Assembly: GCA_016716265.1 (NCBI GenBank)
Contig: JADJWQ010000001.1
Coordinates: 62,001 to 126,000, forward strand
Reading direction: 5' to 3'
DNA from: Planctomycetota bacterium
GTDB taxonomy: Bacteria > Planctomycetota > UBA1135 > UBA2386
DNA: 64,000 nucleotides
In this document: positions 43,255-52,344 of the stretch, in pieces
Layout of the letters: each line of letters begins with the position of its first letter
Position numbering within the stretch: the first letter of the stretch is position 1
Translations under genes and position numbers: made by a program
The notes under the pieces: model-generated
Told to the model about the DNA's origin: nothing
The model's database searches: none
Seen by the model: only the letters and a program-made list of their open reading frames with translations

Positions 43255-44097
43255 ATGAAAACGCGATGGTTGTCCTGCCTCTTCCTCATCTGCGCGTTCG
43301 CTCCTCGAGGCTCGTGGGCGGTAGCGGGAGATCCTGACTTCGCTCACGAGAACGTTGGCGCCGTACTCGTGCCCATGCCCGTTCCCGGAGCGCCAGCGCC
43401 GATCTACTTCACCTTCTGCTCTGGCACCCTGATTCATGAGCGCGCGTTCCTGACCGATGCCGGTTCCATGGACTTCCTCGAGTTCCTCATCGCCATCCAG
43501 GCGATCACCATGGACGACATCTACATCACCTTCGATCAGTTGCCTGCCTTTCCGGTCTTCATGGGTGATCCAGTGCCCCCCACCTGGCTATCCGTGCAAG
43601 ACATCGTGATCAATCCCGGATGGCCACCGCGACCGGGCCATGAGAACGAGATCAGCAGGCTTGCCGTCGCAGTCCTGGAAGACCCGGTTGCTGGGATCGA
43701 GCCAGCACGTCTGCCGAGCAGCGAGATCTTCTGCCAGGGAGACAACCGCTATCTGAAGCAGCAGGACTACACGGTTTCCGGATACGGAGGTGTGGTGGAG
43801 TTCCCTCCTCCGCAGGCCTACCCGCCCTCCGGAAGGCGTCTTGCGAAGCCGCATTACCTCAATGCGGTCATGCGCTACGCGATCTTCCAGCAGAACCCTG
43901 CCGCTGGCTACGGAGGCGGTGGTCCGGGGAACGCGGGGGCGCCGGTCTTCATCGTGGAGCCAGACAACAAGGAGACTCTGGTCGCCACGCTCTACGGGGG
44001 ACCTCACGAGTTCATCTCGACCGTGTGGTGCAACCGAGTGGACATCCCCGAGGCCCTGGACTTCATCGATGCGGTCCTGTCGAGCCTGGATCCGTGA
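43255..44097 (+). CDS. secreted trypsin-like protein lacking catalytic residues
   Basis: The 280-residue product starts at ATG after a strong Shine-Dalgarno (CAGGAGG). It has a signal peptide (MKTRWLSCLFLICAFAPRGS). The body resembles an S1 protease: CSGTLIHERAFLTDAGSMDF where active enzymes have TAxHC, so the His is replaced. Later, GPGNAGAPVF stands where the family has GDSGGPVF, so the Ser is replaced. The intervening Asp region is also unclear. It is therefore probably a non-catalytic binding protein. Base composition is visibly lower in G+C than its neighbours, and it lies among IS remnants, so it may be acquired. Confidence 0.7.
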   Translation: MKTRWLSCLFLICAFAPRGSWAVAGDPDFAHENVGAVLVPMPVPGAPAPIYFTFCSGTLIHERAFLTDAGSMDFLEFLIAIQAITMDDIYITFDQLPAFPVFMGDPVPPTWLSVQDIVINPGWPPRPGHENEISRLAVAVLEDPVAGIEPARLPSSEIFCQGDNRYLKQQDYTVSGYGGVVEFPPPQAYPPSGRRLAKPHYLNAVMRYAIFQQNPAAGYGGGGPGNAGAPVFIVEPDNKETLVATLYGGPHEFISTVWCNRVDIPEALDFIDAVLSSLDP

Positions 44098-44384
44098 CAG
44101 TTTGGTTCTGCCCGAGGAGCCGCGGGCGAAACGGAACCGAGGCTCCAGCCTCGGCAGCAAGGCGCCAGGCGGGGTCGCACGACTGCGGGTCGGGGTTTCG
44201 CACCGGCCTCGGCTCCAGCCCCGGGAAGTCGGACCGCACTCCCGTGCGCGAGGCGGGGAAGCGGGTGCGAGCTGCCCCCATACCCGCAAGGGAGCCAAAC
44301 TTCTCCTTGCCTAACGCCCGTCGCACTCGGTTGCTTCCAGTTGCTCTCCGGACGCAGACACTCGCGGAAGGACACTCCGTTGGT

Positions 44385-44868
44385 CGACGACAACCACTTC
44401 TGTGGCTCTGGGACGTCATGAACGAGCCGCGACTGCTCGTACCGGACCTCGAGCCGTGGCTCGCCAACACGATCGAGGCCCAGGAGCTGGTCCGCTCGAA
44501 GCCGGTGACGATCGGCTGGCCGATGCCGTCCGCGATTCTCGCGAGTCGCGTGGACGTGAACTCCTTCCACCCGTACGGGGTCTTCCGGCAGGACACCGAG
44601 ACGTTCGCCGCCAGCGTGCGAGCCCTCGTAGTCGGAAAGCCGCTGCTCGCTGGCGAGGTCGGCGATCCTGGGGCATTGCAGCGCCAAAAAAGAAGTGATT
44701 CCGACCCTCGCGGCTTCGGGCATCGGCTTCTGTCTGTTCCAGGCGATGATCGGCCCGGAGCTTCCGTTCGACAACTCCACCGGCCTGCTGTTCGATGACC
44801 AGAAGGTCCGCGATCCCGTGGTCTCGATGCACTACGTGGCCTTGCCGCCGCGCAGAGTAGCGACCTGA
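44385..44868 (+). pseudogene. C-terminal fragment of a glycoside hydrolase (GH5-like)
   Basis: The frame begins without a start and reads LWLWDVMNEPRLLVPDLEPW, where NEP is the acid/base motif of GH5 and related clan A enzymes. VNSFHPYGVF follows, then KPLLAGEVGDPG, a candidate nucleophile Glu. A run of six A (near 44687-44692) then shifts the frame; the other frame continues as KEVIPTLAASGIGFCLFQAM and VSMHYVALPPRRVAT before the stop. With the N-terminal half missing and a frameshift, the gene is dead. Upstream about 280 bp holds no start or motif. Confidence 0.5.
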
Positions 44869-45238
44869 GCCTCGCGTACCAACCTGCGACGAAGATCAGC
44901 GGCACGGCCGGGGACATCGAGTACACGCCGATCGAGCTCGGATATGGCGGCCCGGAGGCCCCTGCCGATCTCGCGCAATGGGTGGCGAATCGGGCGAGCC
45001 GGCCGCCCGTCACCATCGCGAATGCCCTGCGCTCGAGGCCATCACCCGCTGGCTCGGCATCGGTATCGCCTGGCTCGATGTGCCGACTCCCGCCCAGGTG
45101 ATCGAGTTGCAGACCATCCACACCGACTTCGTCGAGGCCGCGGCGGAGGCGCGCTGGAGCGACGCGGACAGTGACCTGAAGGCGCTGCTCCCCCTCGAGC
45201 AGCGCTACGTCAGCTCGCTCGGCCTCGACGCCTGATCG
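44869..45238. other. coding-like sequence with a frameshift, unidentified
   Basis: One plus-strand frame reads GTAGDIEYTPIELGYGGPEA then ADLAQWVANRASRPPVTIA, and another resumes as LEAITRWLGIGIAWLDVPT and ends LLPLEQRYVSSLGLDA with a stop at 45233. The amino-acid texture is protein-like, but no family is recognised and there is no start. It may be the tail of a further decayed gene. Confidence 0.3.
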
Positions 45239-45426
45239 GCCCGCGGAGGCCCGGAGCCGCGCAGCGGGCCCCGGGGTCCCGACGCGCCTCCAAAGCTCCG
45301 TGGGCAGGGAGTGGCCTGCGATGCTCTCGCGGACCCTTCGGCGGCACTGCCGCTCACGAGCCCGCTCGTGCCTCCGACACGCGTGCACCCGGAACGGCTC
45401 GTCACGGCGATCTCCGCGCTTCGGGA

Positions 45427-47142
45427 TCAATAGGCGGTGACGGTGATCGAGTCCGACAGCGTTCCCTGGAAGATGCCGTCGCGTCGATCCACGCCGAATG
45501 CGAAGGTCCAGATCCCCGGCGGGAGGTTGCCGCTGACGATTTCCAGGCCGCTGAGCTGGAACAGCGGACCGTCGTAGCAGGGCGATCGACTCAGGCTCCA
45601 GACCGCCGGCCAGGTCCACCAGATGGTGGTCGCGCCGTAGGTCACGCTGAACCACCAGTCCTGCGGGACGCCGACGAGGTCGTTCGGCGTGAGGGAAACC
45701 GTCACGGACACCGGCGTCGCCGAGGGGATCGTGAGCGGACCGTTCTGACCGTTGACCCTGACGTCGGGCACCGGTGCACGGAAACCGACGGGCGCGAGCG
45801 CGACGTCGACGCGCGTGGCATCGCGCGGGCCGACCGAAACGCCGTGGAAGGTCTGCGACACGTACCCGGAGGCAGAGTACACGATCGAGTACGTGCCCGG
45901 CAGCAGCATGCGGTGGTAGTCACCGACGTCCGGATCCGTGAAGACGTCGTGGGTCCGGCCGACGACCTGCACGGTCCCTGCCAGGGGCAACCCGGTCGCG
46001 AGGTCGGTCATCAGCCCCCGCACCCCCTTCAGACAGAGCTCCATGTAGGCGAGCATGGCGGCGCGGTTGTCGTTCCACAGGCCGGCGATCTGAGCATACG
46101 GCGGCCACTTGGTGCCGTAGAGCTCGATCGTGACGTCGTTGCAGCCCTGCCAGACGTAGCTCCAGTCCTGCATGCCTCCGTAGATCAGGTACCACGCGAC
46201 GCCGTTGGTGATACCCCGCGGGAACGAAGAGCTGTTGTACATCGGCGTATTGAGCCGCGAGTAGGTCAGCGACTGCTCGATGAACAGATCGTCGTCCGGA
46301 CACGCCGAGTAGCTCGCCCAGCGGTTCGGATCCGAGTCGTACGGGTAGTTGACCACGCGGGAACCGCCGTGGAAGTTCGCGGAGAGCACTGGCGAGTGGG
46401 CGAATGCCCAGTTCATGACCCGCTGCACCTCCAGCGGCCGACCGCTCGTCGTGTTGACCGGATCGTTCACCCGGTCGGGGAAGCTGCGGTTCAGATCGCG
46501 GCCCTGCGCGTTGTAGCGACTGCTCGCGGTCGTGCCGTCGGGGTTCATCATCGGCATGATCCAGATCTCGACGCTGTCGACGAGCGCGGTGATCTGCGGA
46601 TCGGTGCCGTAGCTGCTCGTGAGCAGATCGATCAGATTCATGCACAGCTCGATGCCGACGACCTCGTCGCCGTGGATGGACGAGCCGTACCGGAACTCCG
46701 GCTCGTCCTCCTCGACGCCCACGTTGTCGGAGATCTTCATGAACCACAGCTCGCGCCCCTGCACCGAGGTGCCGATGCTCACGAGCTGGCAGATCGCCGG
46801 ATGAGCTGCGGCGACCGCCTGCAGTTCGTTGGTCAGGTCGACGTAGGTGTGGTAGCCGGCCTGCTTTCCGCCGGCCCCCGCACGCGGCAGCTCGAGCAGG
46901 CTGTAGCCCTGGGCGCGCAGGGCCGCGGTCTGCTTCGTCGAGAGGTACAGAAGCGCAGTCGTGCCCTGCACCGACTGCACGTCGATACCGGCGAGGGTCA
47001 GCCGGATCACGTCGGCGCGCGTGACGTTGTGGACCAGGACGTCGCCCCAGTCGCTCGGGTCGAAGGGCTGGGTCGGCCCCTGCGCGGACGCGGTGACCAC
47101 GAGACCGACGACGAGGAGCACGCGGGCGGTGAGGGAGTTCAT
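45427..47142 (-). CDS. secreted M14-family zinc carboxypeptidase
   Basis: The 571-residue product has a signal peptide (MNSLTARVLLVVGLVVTASA). The catalytic domain shows zinc ligands H157 and E160 in SSIHGDEVVG and H258 in ANFHGGS. The substrate-binding DLNRSFPD is at 216-223, and the catalytic Glu340 sits in DVTIELYGTKWPP. All are present, so it should be active. About 110 residues follow: a carboxypeptidase-regulatory-like beta domain (ATGLPLAGTVQVVGRTHDVF, GDYHRMLLPGTYSIVYSASG) and a final strand-rich region. It would act outside the cytoplasmic membrane on peptides. No partner genes are adjacent. Confidence 0.9.
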   Translation of the reverse strand: MNSLTARVLLVVGLVVTASAQGPTQPFDPSDWGDVLVHNVTRADVIRLTLAGIDVQSVQGTTALLYLSTKQTAALRAQGYSLLELPRAGAGGKQAGYHTYVDLTNELQAVAAAHPAICQLVSIGTSVQGRELWFMKISDNVGVEEDEPEFRYGSSIHGDEVVGIELCMNLIDLLTSSYGTDPQITALVDSVEIWIMPMMNPDGTTASSRYNAQGRDLNRSFPDRVNDPVNTTSGRPLEVQRVMNWAFAHSPVLSANFHGGSRVVNYPYDSDPNRWASYSACPDDDLFIEQSLTYSRLNTPMYNSSSFPRGITNGVAWYLIYGGMQDWSYVWQGCNDVTIELYGTKWPPYAQIAGLWNDNRAAMLAYMELCLKGVRGLMTDLATGLPLAGTVQVVGRTHDVFTDPDVGDYHRMLLPGTYSIVYSASGYVSQTFHGVSVGPRDATRVDVALAPVGFRAPVPDVRVNGQNGPLTIPSATPVSVTVSLTPNDLVGVPQDWWFSVTYGATTIWWTWPAVWSLSRSPCYDGPLFQLSGLEIVSGNLPPGIWTFAFGVDRRDGIFQGTLSDSITVTAY

Positions 47143-48039
47143 GGAGAGAGCGGTCCGGTGGTCACACCGGCGCGGAGGAGCGTCCGGGGTGCGGCCGCAT
47201 TGTAGTTCTCGACGACCTGGATCGCCCGATCGTCGAGGGCGACGCAAGCACGAGTCGACGATGCCGAGATCGATCGGCTCGGTGCATCGGGGCAGCCTCG
47301 GCACACCGCACCGGAGCCAGCCGAGGGCCGGGCGATCGCCCAATTCGGTGCTCGGGCGCGACGCCCACCGAGCGGGATCGCGACGAGCGTCTGGCCTGAC
47401 GCAGAGCGCTGATCTCGCTCACGCACTTCGAGACGGCCTTCGCACCGACGCTTCCGGTCAGCGCGGCGACGCCGGAGAGCCAGGACACCGGCAGCCATCG
47501 CTGCGCGGCGTAGCCGTCGGCACTTCGACTCACGGAGCCCGGTTCGCAGACCTGCCGCGCGCAGCGGGGGAGACTTCGGGGCATGGCCCGGTCGGCAGGC
47601 GGTTGGTCACGCCTCCTGTCGCCATGCACTCGAACGGCGATGATGCACCGGCTGCACGACGCGTGGCTCGCGCACCGAGCCCCGTCGCCGTCCGGTCTAT
47701 CGTGGCCGGACCAAGGTTGCGGCGCGACCGCCATTCGGCGCACGCCCCTGCAGGGCGTCCGAGCCGACTCGACGCGCTCGACGACGACTTTCGTGACACA
47801 GGGGGACACCGCCAGGGAGCGCTGGAATACGCCGATGCACGAGCAGCCGCTCGCCCGGCGTTCGCATCTCGTTCGACGATGTGCTGGCCGGCGTCAAGGA
47901 CGCTCGCGGGCGATCGCGGATATCGAGCAACGGCGATTGCGGGCCGGGTTGGCGTCGAATGCATTGATCGGCCGTGATCCGCGGGCCGTTGTCGCTGGCG
48001 CCGGCGCGTCCTGCGGAGCGGGACCACGCGCGCGGGGAC
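47143..48039. other. about 0.9 kb without a recognisable gene
   Basis: Several long frames exist on both strands but none shows a start, signal or family motif. A plus-strand stretch around 47760-47960 has protein-like texture (LDALDDDFRDTGGHRQ) without any family match I can name. It is probably degraded coding DNA. Confidence 0.4.
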
Positions 48040-50133
48040 CTACCGCGGTCCTGCGAGCACGAATTCGCGTTCGCCATCCCACCGGAACGTCGTGTCGCCG
48101 CTGGGCCGCCGCACGGTCACGACCATCACGCCGGATTCGTCCACGCAGGTGATACCGGTCACGGCGCGCGGATCCGACGCGGTGCTCGCCGCGAGCACAC
48201 CCGCGAACGTCGCGCTCGCGCCTCGCCGCCGCAGCAGCACCAGCGGCGCACGATCGACGACCGACTGCACCGGTCCAGTCCCGATCCGGATAGTGGTCGC
48301 GGTTCCCCCGGCGACGTCCAGCGTCGTCGCGACGCGCGCACCGGTGAACTCCACTCGGATCTCGCCGCCGGACTCGCCCGCGCCGCTCCACTCGACGAAC
48401 TCCTCGCCGTGCAAGCCGATCGGAGCGATCGTCCCCGGCGTGACGTCGACGCAGCTCACCTCCGGCCCGCGGTCGTGGTACAGCCAGTCGTAGCTGTGCT
48501 CCCGCTCGCTGTTCAGCCGATCGAGGACCAGCACGAACGCGTCGGTCATGCAGAGGCAGCGCGCGTGCGTGACTCCCGGGTAGGCGTCGGTCGTGCGGGC
48601 CGCCACCGCCGCGAAGTCGTCGGCGGCGACGAACGCGAGCAGCTCGCCGCCGTTCTCGCGCTGTGAGGCTCCGTCGACGACGACCGCGTTGTGCGCGAGC
48701 GTCGCGCGGTACCAGTCGCGGTGGATCGGCAGCCGGTACGCCTGGCTTCGCGCTCGCCCGGGATCGACCCCGCGCTCCTGCGCGAACGCGTACCACACGA
48801 ACGACAACCGATCGAAGTGATCGTGGAAGCCGCCGAACGGCGCGAAGGTCAACAGCGCGGACATCGCGGCCGGACCACCGCGGCGCAGGATCGCGTGGCC
48901 CGATGCGCGGAACACCTCGCTGCCGAGCGCAGCGACGCTCGCCGGGAGCCCGACCTCGCGCCCGTAGCAGATCGACTCCCAACTCGGCGATCTCGGCAGC
49001 ACCGCGCGCAGCCGAGGATCTCCGGTGGCGGCGAACGCGGCTTCGAGCGCGGCCGCAGCACTCCCGGGCGAGCTGTCGACGTCGTCGCCGAGTCGCGGCA
49101 ACTTGCCGTCGGCCATCACGTAGCGGGCGGGAAGCGCGCACATCCTGGCGAACGCAGGCTGCGCGAACAAATCGATGCCGGCGATCCGCGCCGCGTCCGC
49201 GTGCGCGCACAGCGCCGCGAGCGTGTAGGCGTGGTAGCCGAACGAGTTCTCGTACCACATGCCGTCGGAGGAGACCGAGGCGCCCATCTGGAACAGGAAG
49301 CCGTTCCGGGTATCGAAGACCGAGCGCCGCATCCAGCCCGCGTCGCCGAGCAGCACCCCGCCGGTGAACAGTGCGGCGTTGTGCCAGCTCTGCCAGTTGC
49401 TCTTGCCGCGGTGGCACTTCGCGACGTTCTCGACCAGCGGCCGCACCAGGTGGTCGAGCACGCGTGCGCGCTCATCGTCGTCGAGAGCGGGCCAGATCAG
49501 GTCGATCGCCGGACCGATGTCGCGCACCAGCATCGAGGCCTCGGACAGTGTCTGCTCCATCAGATGGCCGCCGCTGTCGCGGTGTCGCGTCGGGTCGCGG
49601 TCGTTGCTGTGGTACGGGTACGCCTCGTAGCGATCGGCGTAGCCCAGCAGGACGGCCGCTGCGTCCGCGGCGAACGCGCGCTCGCCGGTCAGCGCGAAGG
49701 CCCATGCCGCGTCCCGCGCGCGCCTCAGGTTCTCGCCGTGCCGCCGGCTGAACACCACGTCGTCGTACGGCTCCCCGCTGTAGACCTTGCCGCATCCCGG
49801 GCAGCGGTGGTGGGTGTCGTCGACGGTGACCAACGCGCGCTGGCACGCGTCGCACTGGTACCACTGGTTGTGCTGGCCACCGCGCGGCGGAAACGACAGC
49901 ACGCCGCCCAGCCGTGCGCGGGCGGCGTCGACCTCGCGCACGACGACTGGCTCTCCGCGCGTGAGCGCGGCCCGCAGCCGCGCGAGCTGCTCGGCGTCGC
50001 AGGCGAGGATCGGGGCCTCCCCGCGGATGGGAGGACTCACGCGGTCGGGTGCCGGAGGCCGCCAGGTCTGCGCGGTGACGGCGGCCGCGACGAGAAGCGA
50101 CACCGCGATCGCCTGCGCACAGTCGGGGAACAT
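48040..50133 (-). CDS. secreted heparinase II/III-like polysaccharide lyase
   Basis: The 697-residue product has a signal peptide (AIAVSLLVAAAVTAQ). A zinc-ribbon-like insert follows (C94-x2-C97, C111-x2-C114 in a QCDACQR...RCPGCGK pattern). The alpha/alpha toroid then has SNWQSWHNAALFTGG and MWYENSFGYHAYTLAAL, with Asn, His and Tyr at positions expected for lyases of PL17/PL15-like families. The C-terminal half has the heparinase II/III sheet (GGFHDHFDRLSFVWYA, TLAHNAVVVDGASQREN). It would degrade uronate-containing polysaccharides outside the cell. The precise substrate cannot be set from the sequence. Confidence 0.85.
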   Translation of the reverse strand: MFPDCAQAIAVSLLVAAAVTAQTWRPPAPDRVSPPIRGEAPILACDAEQLARLRAALTRGEPVVVREVDAARARLGGVLSFPPRGGQHNQWYQCDACQRALVTVDDTHHRCPGCGKVYSGEPYDDVVFSRRHGENLRRARDAAWAFALTGERAFAADAAAVLLGYADRYEAYPYHSNDRDPTRHRDSGGHLMEQTLSEASMLVRDIGPAIDLIWPALDDDERARVLDHLVRPLVENVAKCHRGKSNWQSWHNAALFTGGVLLGDAGWMRRSVFDTRNGFLFQMGASVSSDGMWYENSFGYHAYTLAALCAHADAARIAGIDLFAQPAFARMCALPARYVMADGKLPRLGDDVDSSPGSAAAALEAAFAATGDPRLRAVLPRSPSWESICYGREVGLPASVAALGSEVFRASGHAILRRGGPAAMSALLTFAPFGGFHDHFDRLSFVWYAFAQERGVDPGRARSQAYRLPIHRDWYRATLAHNAVVVDGASQRENGGELLAFVAADDFAAVAARTTDAYPGVTHARCLCMTDAFVLVLDRLNSEREHSYDWLYHDRGPEVSCVDVTPGTIAPIGLHGEEFVEWSGAGESGGEIRVEFTGARVATTLDVAGGTATTIRIGTGPVQSVVDRAPLVLLRRRGASATFAGVLAASTASDPRAVTGITCVDESGVMVVTVRRPSGDTTFRWDGEREFVLAGPR

Positions 50134-50368
50134 GCCGACATCATCGCCGTTCGGGCCGCTGGGGGCGTGCGCTCAACGCCTTTCGAGAGGGCGTCCCTTC
50201 GACAGCCGCACGACGAGTTCGGGGTTCGGTCATGCGTCACCCGCAGCGCCTGCACGAGCCGAACACACTCCTCGTCGAGCACGCGCAGCTGGTGAGCGCC
50301 GGGTACACGGTGCGAGACCACCGCGAACCGCTCGTCGAGCGACAGCGCCGGATTCCCCTTGGTCCTTC

Positions 50369-51085
50369 CTACGGGCGACGCGGCGGGCAGTCCCGCTTCG
50401 CGGTGTCCGGCCGCAGTTCGCCGGTCGGGTACGGGTAGGCGTCGAGCCACTCGACGACGAAGACCCGCTCGGGAGCGGACATCAGCACGCGGAGCGCGAA
50501 CGAGTTCTGCAGCTGCTCGACGCGCTCCATCAGCTCCTCGGGACAGGCCGCGACCCTGAGCTCCGCCTCGAGGCCGGGCAGCTCGGCCGGCTTGACGCCC
50601 TCCCGCAGACTGACGCGCACCGTGCTGCCGGTCTTGCGGCGGTGCAGGATCCAGGTGTCGCCGAGCGAAGGGTCGATGACCAGCGAGCCGTAGCGGTGGC
50701 GCGCGCCGGTCAGGTACGCGGCGACGTCGCCGTAGCACGCGGAGCGATTGGTCGCAGCGCACAGGTCGGTGCGGTCGATCGGTCCGTCCGGGAAGAGGGC
50801 ACGGAGACCGTGACTGATGCCGGCCGCCGCGGCGACCAGGCCGTCGCAGGGGTGGCCGTGCCAGGCGACGAGGTCGCCGAGCTCGATGGTCCGAGCCTCC
50901 GTGGACAGCGGCCCGAGGCTCGAGGTCGTGTCGACCACGGTCGCGGTCGGTGTCCGGCACAGGTCGTCGAACGGGGTCGGATGCGCGGGCCGATTCGCGG
51001 TCGCACACGAGGACGCCATCCACGGGAGAACGGGAACGACGATGAGGGCGAGCGGCGCGACGGCCGCGCGGATTTTCGGTCGCAT
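50369..51085 (-). CDS. exported FmdE/FwdE-like protein
   Basis: The 238-residue product begins with an exported or lipoprotein-type leader (LALIVVPVLPWMASSC). The domain reads LGDLVAWHGHPCDGLVAAAA, matching the start of the FmdE family with His and Cys residues (H76, H78, C80) that bind metal. Then come TDLCAATNRSACYGDVAAYL and GARHRYGSLVIDP. In the family the cysteine/histidine cluster binds zinc. Some homologues fuse to molybdenum enzymes; no such partner lies here. The stop is near the IS-rich zone. The start is 103 bases from the divergent ArsR-like gene. Confidence 0.7.
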   Translation of the reverse strand: MRPKIRAAVAPLALIVVPVLPWMASSCATANRPAHPTPFDDLCRTPTATVVDTTSSLGPLSTEARTIELGDLVAWHGHPCDGLVAAAAGISHGLRALFPDGPIDRTDLCAATNRSACYGDVAAYLTGARHRYGSLVIDPSLGDTWILHRRKTGSTVRVSLREGVKPAELPGLEAELRVAACPEELMERVEQLQNSFALRVLMSAPERVFVVEWLDAYPYPTGELRPDTAKRDCPPRRP

Positions 51086-51187
51086 TGCGGTGGCCTCGCG
51101 CGCGCAACCAGCGACGCCCGCAGCTTGTTTCGGGCAATGTCCGGACGGATCGGAATCTCTCGATACGTCGCGGCTCGGTCCCGGACG

Positions 51188-51550
51188 ATGGACCGGATCG
51201 ACCTTGCGGTGCGCGTGCTGCGCGCGGCGGGCGACGCGACGCGCGCGCGCATCCTGGTCGCGCTGCTGCAGCGATCGCCTCGCGTCTGCGAGGTCGTCGC
51301 ATTGGTCGACGTCGGACTGCCGGCGGTGTGGAGGCACCCCGGCATCCTGCAGGACGCCGGGCTCGTCGAGAGCGTCCGCGACTATCGCCAGGTCGACGTC
51401 GAACATACCGACCTCGCGACGATGGCCGACCGTGGCCTGCTGCGGACTCCGACGACGGTCGTCGACGGCGAGACGATCGTCGAAGGCCGGGTGCTCCTTC
51501 ACCCCGACCTCGAGGCATGGCTGGCTCCGTACGGAGGTGGCCAACGATGA
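51188..51550 (+). CDS. ArsR-type regulator fused to the tail of a thioredoxin-like protein
   Basis: The first ~70 residues are an ArsR winged helix: RVLRAAGDATRARILVALLQ, then SPRVCEVVALVDVGLPAVWR and LQDAGLVESVRDYRQVDV. The last ~45 residues instead read LATMADRGLLRTPTTVVDGE and IVEGRVLLHPDLEAWLAP, the end of a 'redox-active disulfide' thioredoxin-like protein (TIGR00412-like), with its CxxC absent. ArsR and this redox protein are often neighbours in one operon. The fusion therefore looks like the product of an internal deletion. The next gene begins with ATGA overlap and encodes another thioredoxin. Confidence 0.7.
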   Translation: MDRIDLAVRVLRAAGDATRARILVALLQRSPRVCEVVALVDVGLPAVWRHPGILQDAGLVESVRDYRQVDVEHTDLATMADRGLLRTPTTVVDGETIVEGRVLLHPDLEAWLAPYGGGQR

Positions 51551-51839
51551 ACGCGCGTTCCTGGCTGACCCTCGCCGCGATCGCGGCCTCCGTCGTCGCG
51601 CTGAGCGTCTGGCGCGCCGGAGGTGCCGGGACCGGCGACGAGATCGGTTTGCCCCCCCACCGACGCCGCAGCGCGGCCGGCCATCCTCGATTTCGGCAGG
51701 GGCGAGTGCGGGGCCTGCAAGAAGATGATGCCGGGGCTCGACGCGCTGCACGAGACGCACCGCGGCATCGTCGACGTCCGCTACCACGACCAGACGCTGC
51801 CGAGCAGCGCCAGGCGCGCCGGCGAGCTCCGCATCCCGC
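51547..51839 (+). pseudogene. membrane-anchored thioredoxin-like protein, frameshifted and truncated
   Basis: The ATG overlaps the preceding stop (ATGA). The product begins with a membrane anchor (LTLAAIAASVVALSVW). After GDEIGLP a run of seven C (51652-51658) shifts the frame. The other frame then reads AARPAILDFGRGECGACKKM with a CxxC motif (CGAC), then MPGLDALHETHRGIVDVRYH. It stops resembling thioredoxin at IPLIPT, where the third IS91 remnant begins. The break and the missing 3' end make it inactive. Confidence 0.65.
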
Positions 51840-52074
51840 TGATCCCGACGCGACCCGTCGCGACGTCGAGGCCTTCGATCAGCAGGCTCGCGACCAGGTG
51901 GTGCCTCCGCCGCCCGACGAACACCAGTCGCCGCCCGCCTTCCGCTCGCCGCGCAGACGGCGTCCCACTCGGGCGCTGGCTCAGCAGCGGAACAGGCCTC
52001 GTTCGCGGTGCCGCGACACCTGGTGCGAGCTGCTGGCTCCACGGGCAGAGCGCCGGACTTCCCGTTGTTCTCCC
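51840..52074 (+). mobile_element. IS91-family deletion remnant (copy 3)
   Basis: This 235-bp piece begins with a short match (14 bp, 51840-51853) to 34241-34254 in copy 1, continues to EAFDQQAR, then jumps to the region encoding VPPPPDE...SPPAF. It jumps again to the 3' terminus (52037-52074), which matches the ends of the other two copies. It is a highly deleted relic. The thioredoxin gene is cut at its left edge at a microhomology. Confidence 0.7.
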
Positions 52075-52260
52075 GACTGGCTTGAACGCCTGCGCGGAGC
52101 GATGGGTGCCACCGGTGAAATGCGAACGCCTGGATCGACCGGTCTTCTGCGGAGAACCACACCTGCGCAGGGCACTCGCCGAACACGTCACCCACTCTCG
52201 TGACGGGCGTCCACACCAGGGGCTCGACAACGAGCACCTCCGTGGTCCGCGCGGCGCAAT
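52075..52260 (+). mobile_element. fragment of an IS3/IS481-type integrase (rve_3-like)
   Basis: One frame reads PTGLNACAERWVPPVKCERL, then FCGEPHLRRALAEHVTHSRD and RPHQGLDNEHL. This matches the C-terminal integrase core pattern N.YAERfv...K.ECLDR...E.HLRR.L..Y...HYN..RPHQGL. Key residues have drifted and the start and ends are missing. It sits directly behind the third IS91 relic. Confidence 0.65.
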
Positions 52261-52344
52261 CAGGGTCTGCCGTGGCGTACCTCCTGCAGCCTCTTCGGGG
52301 ATGGTCCTGCCGGTCCGGGCTCGTCGACCGCGCCGCCTCGGGCC

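Noticed and set aside
44308..44325. GCCTAAC resembling an integron attC core
   Set aside because: No matching GTTRRRY partner within the usual distance and no integrase or cassette structure nearby.
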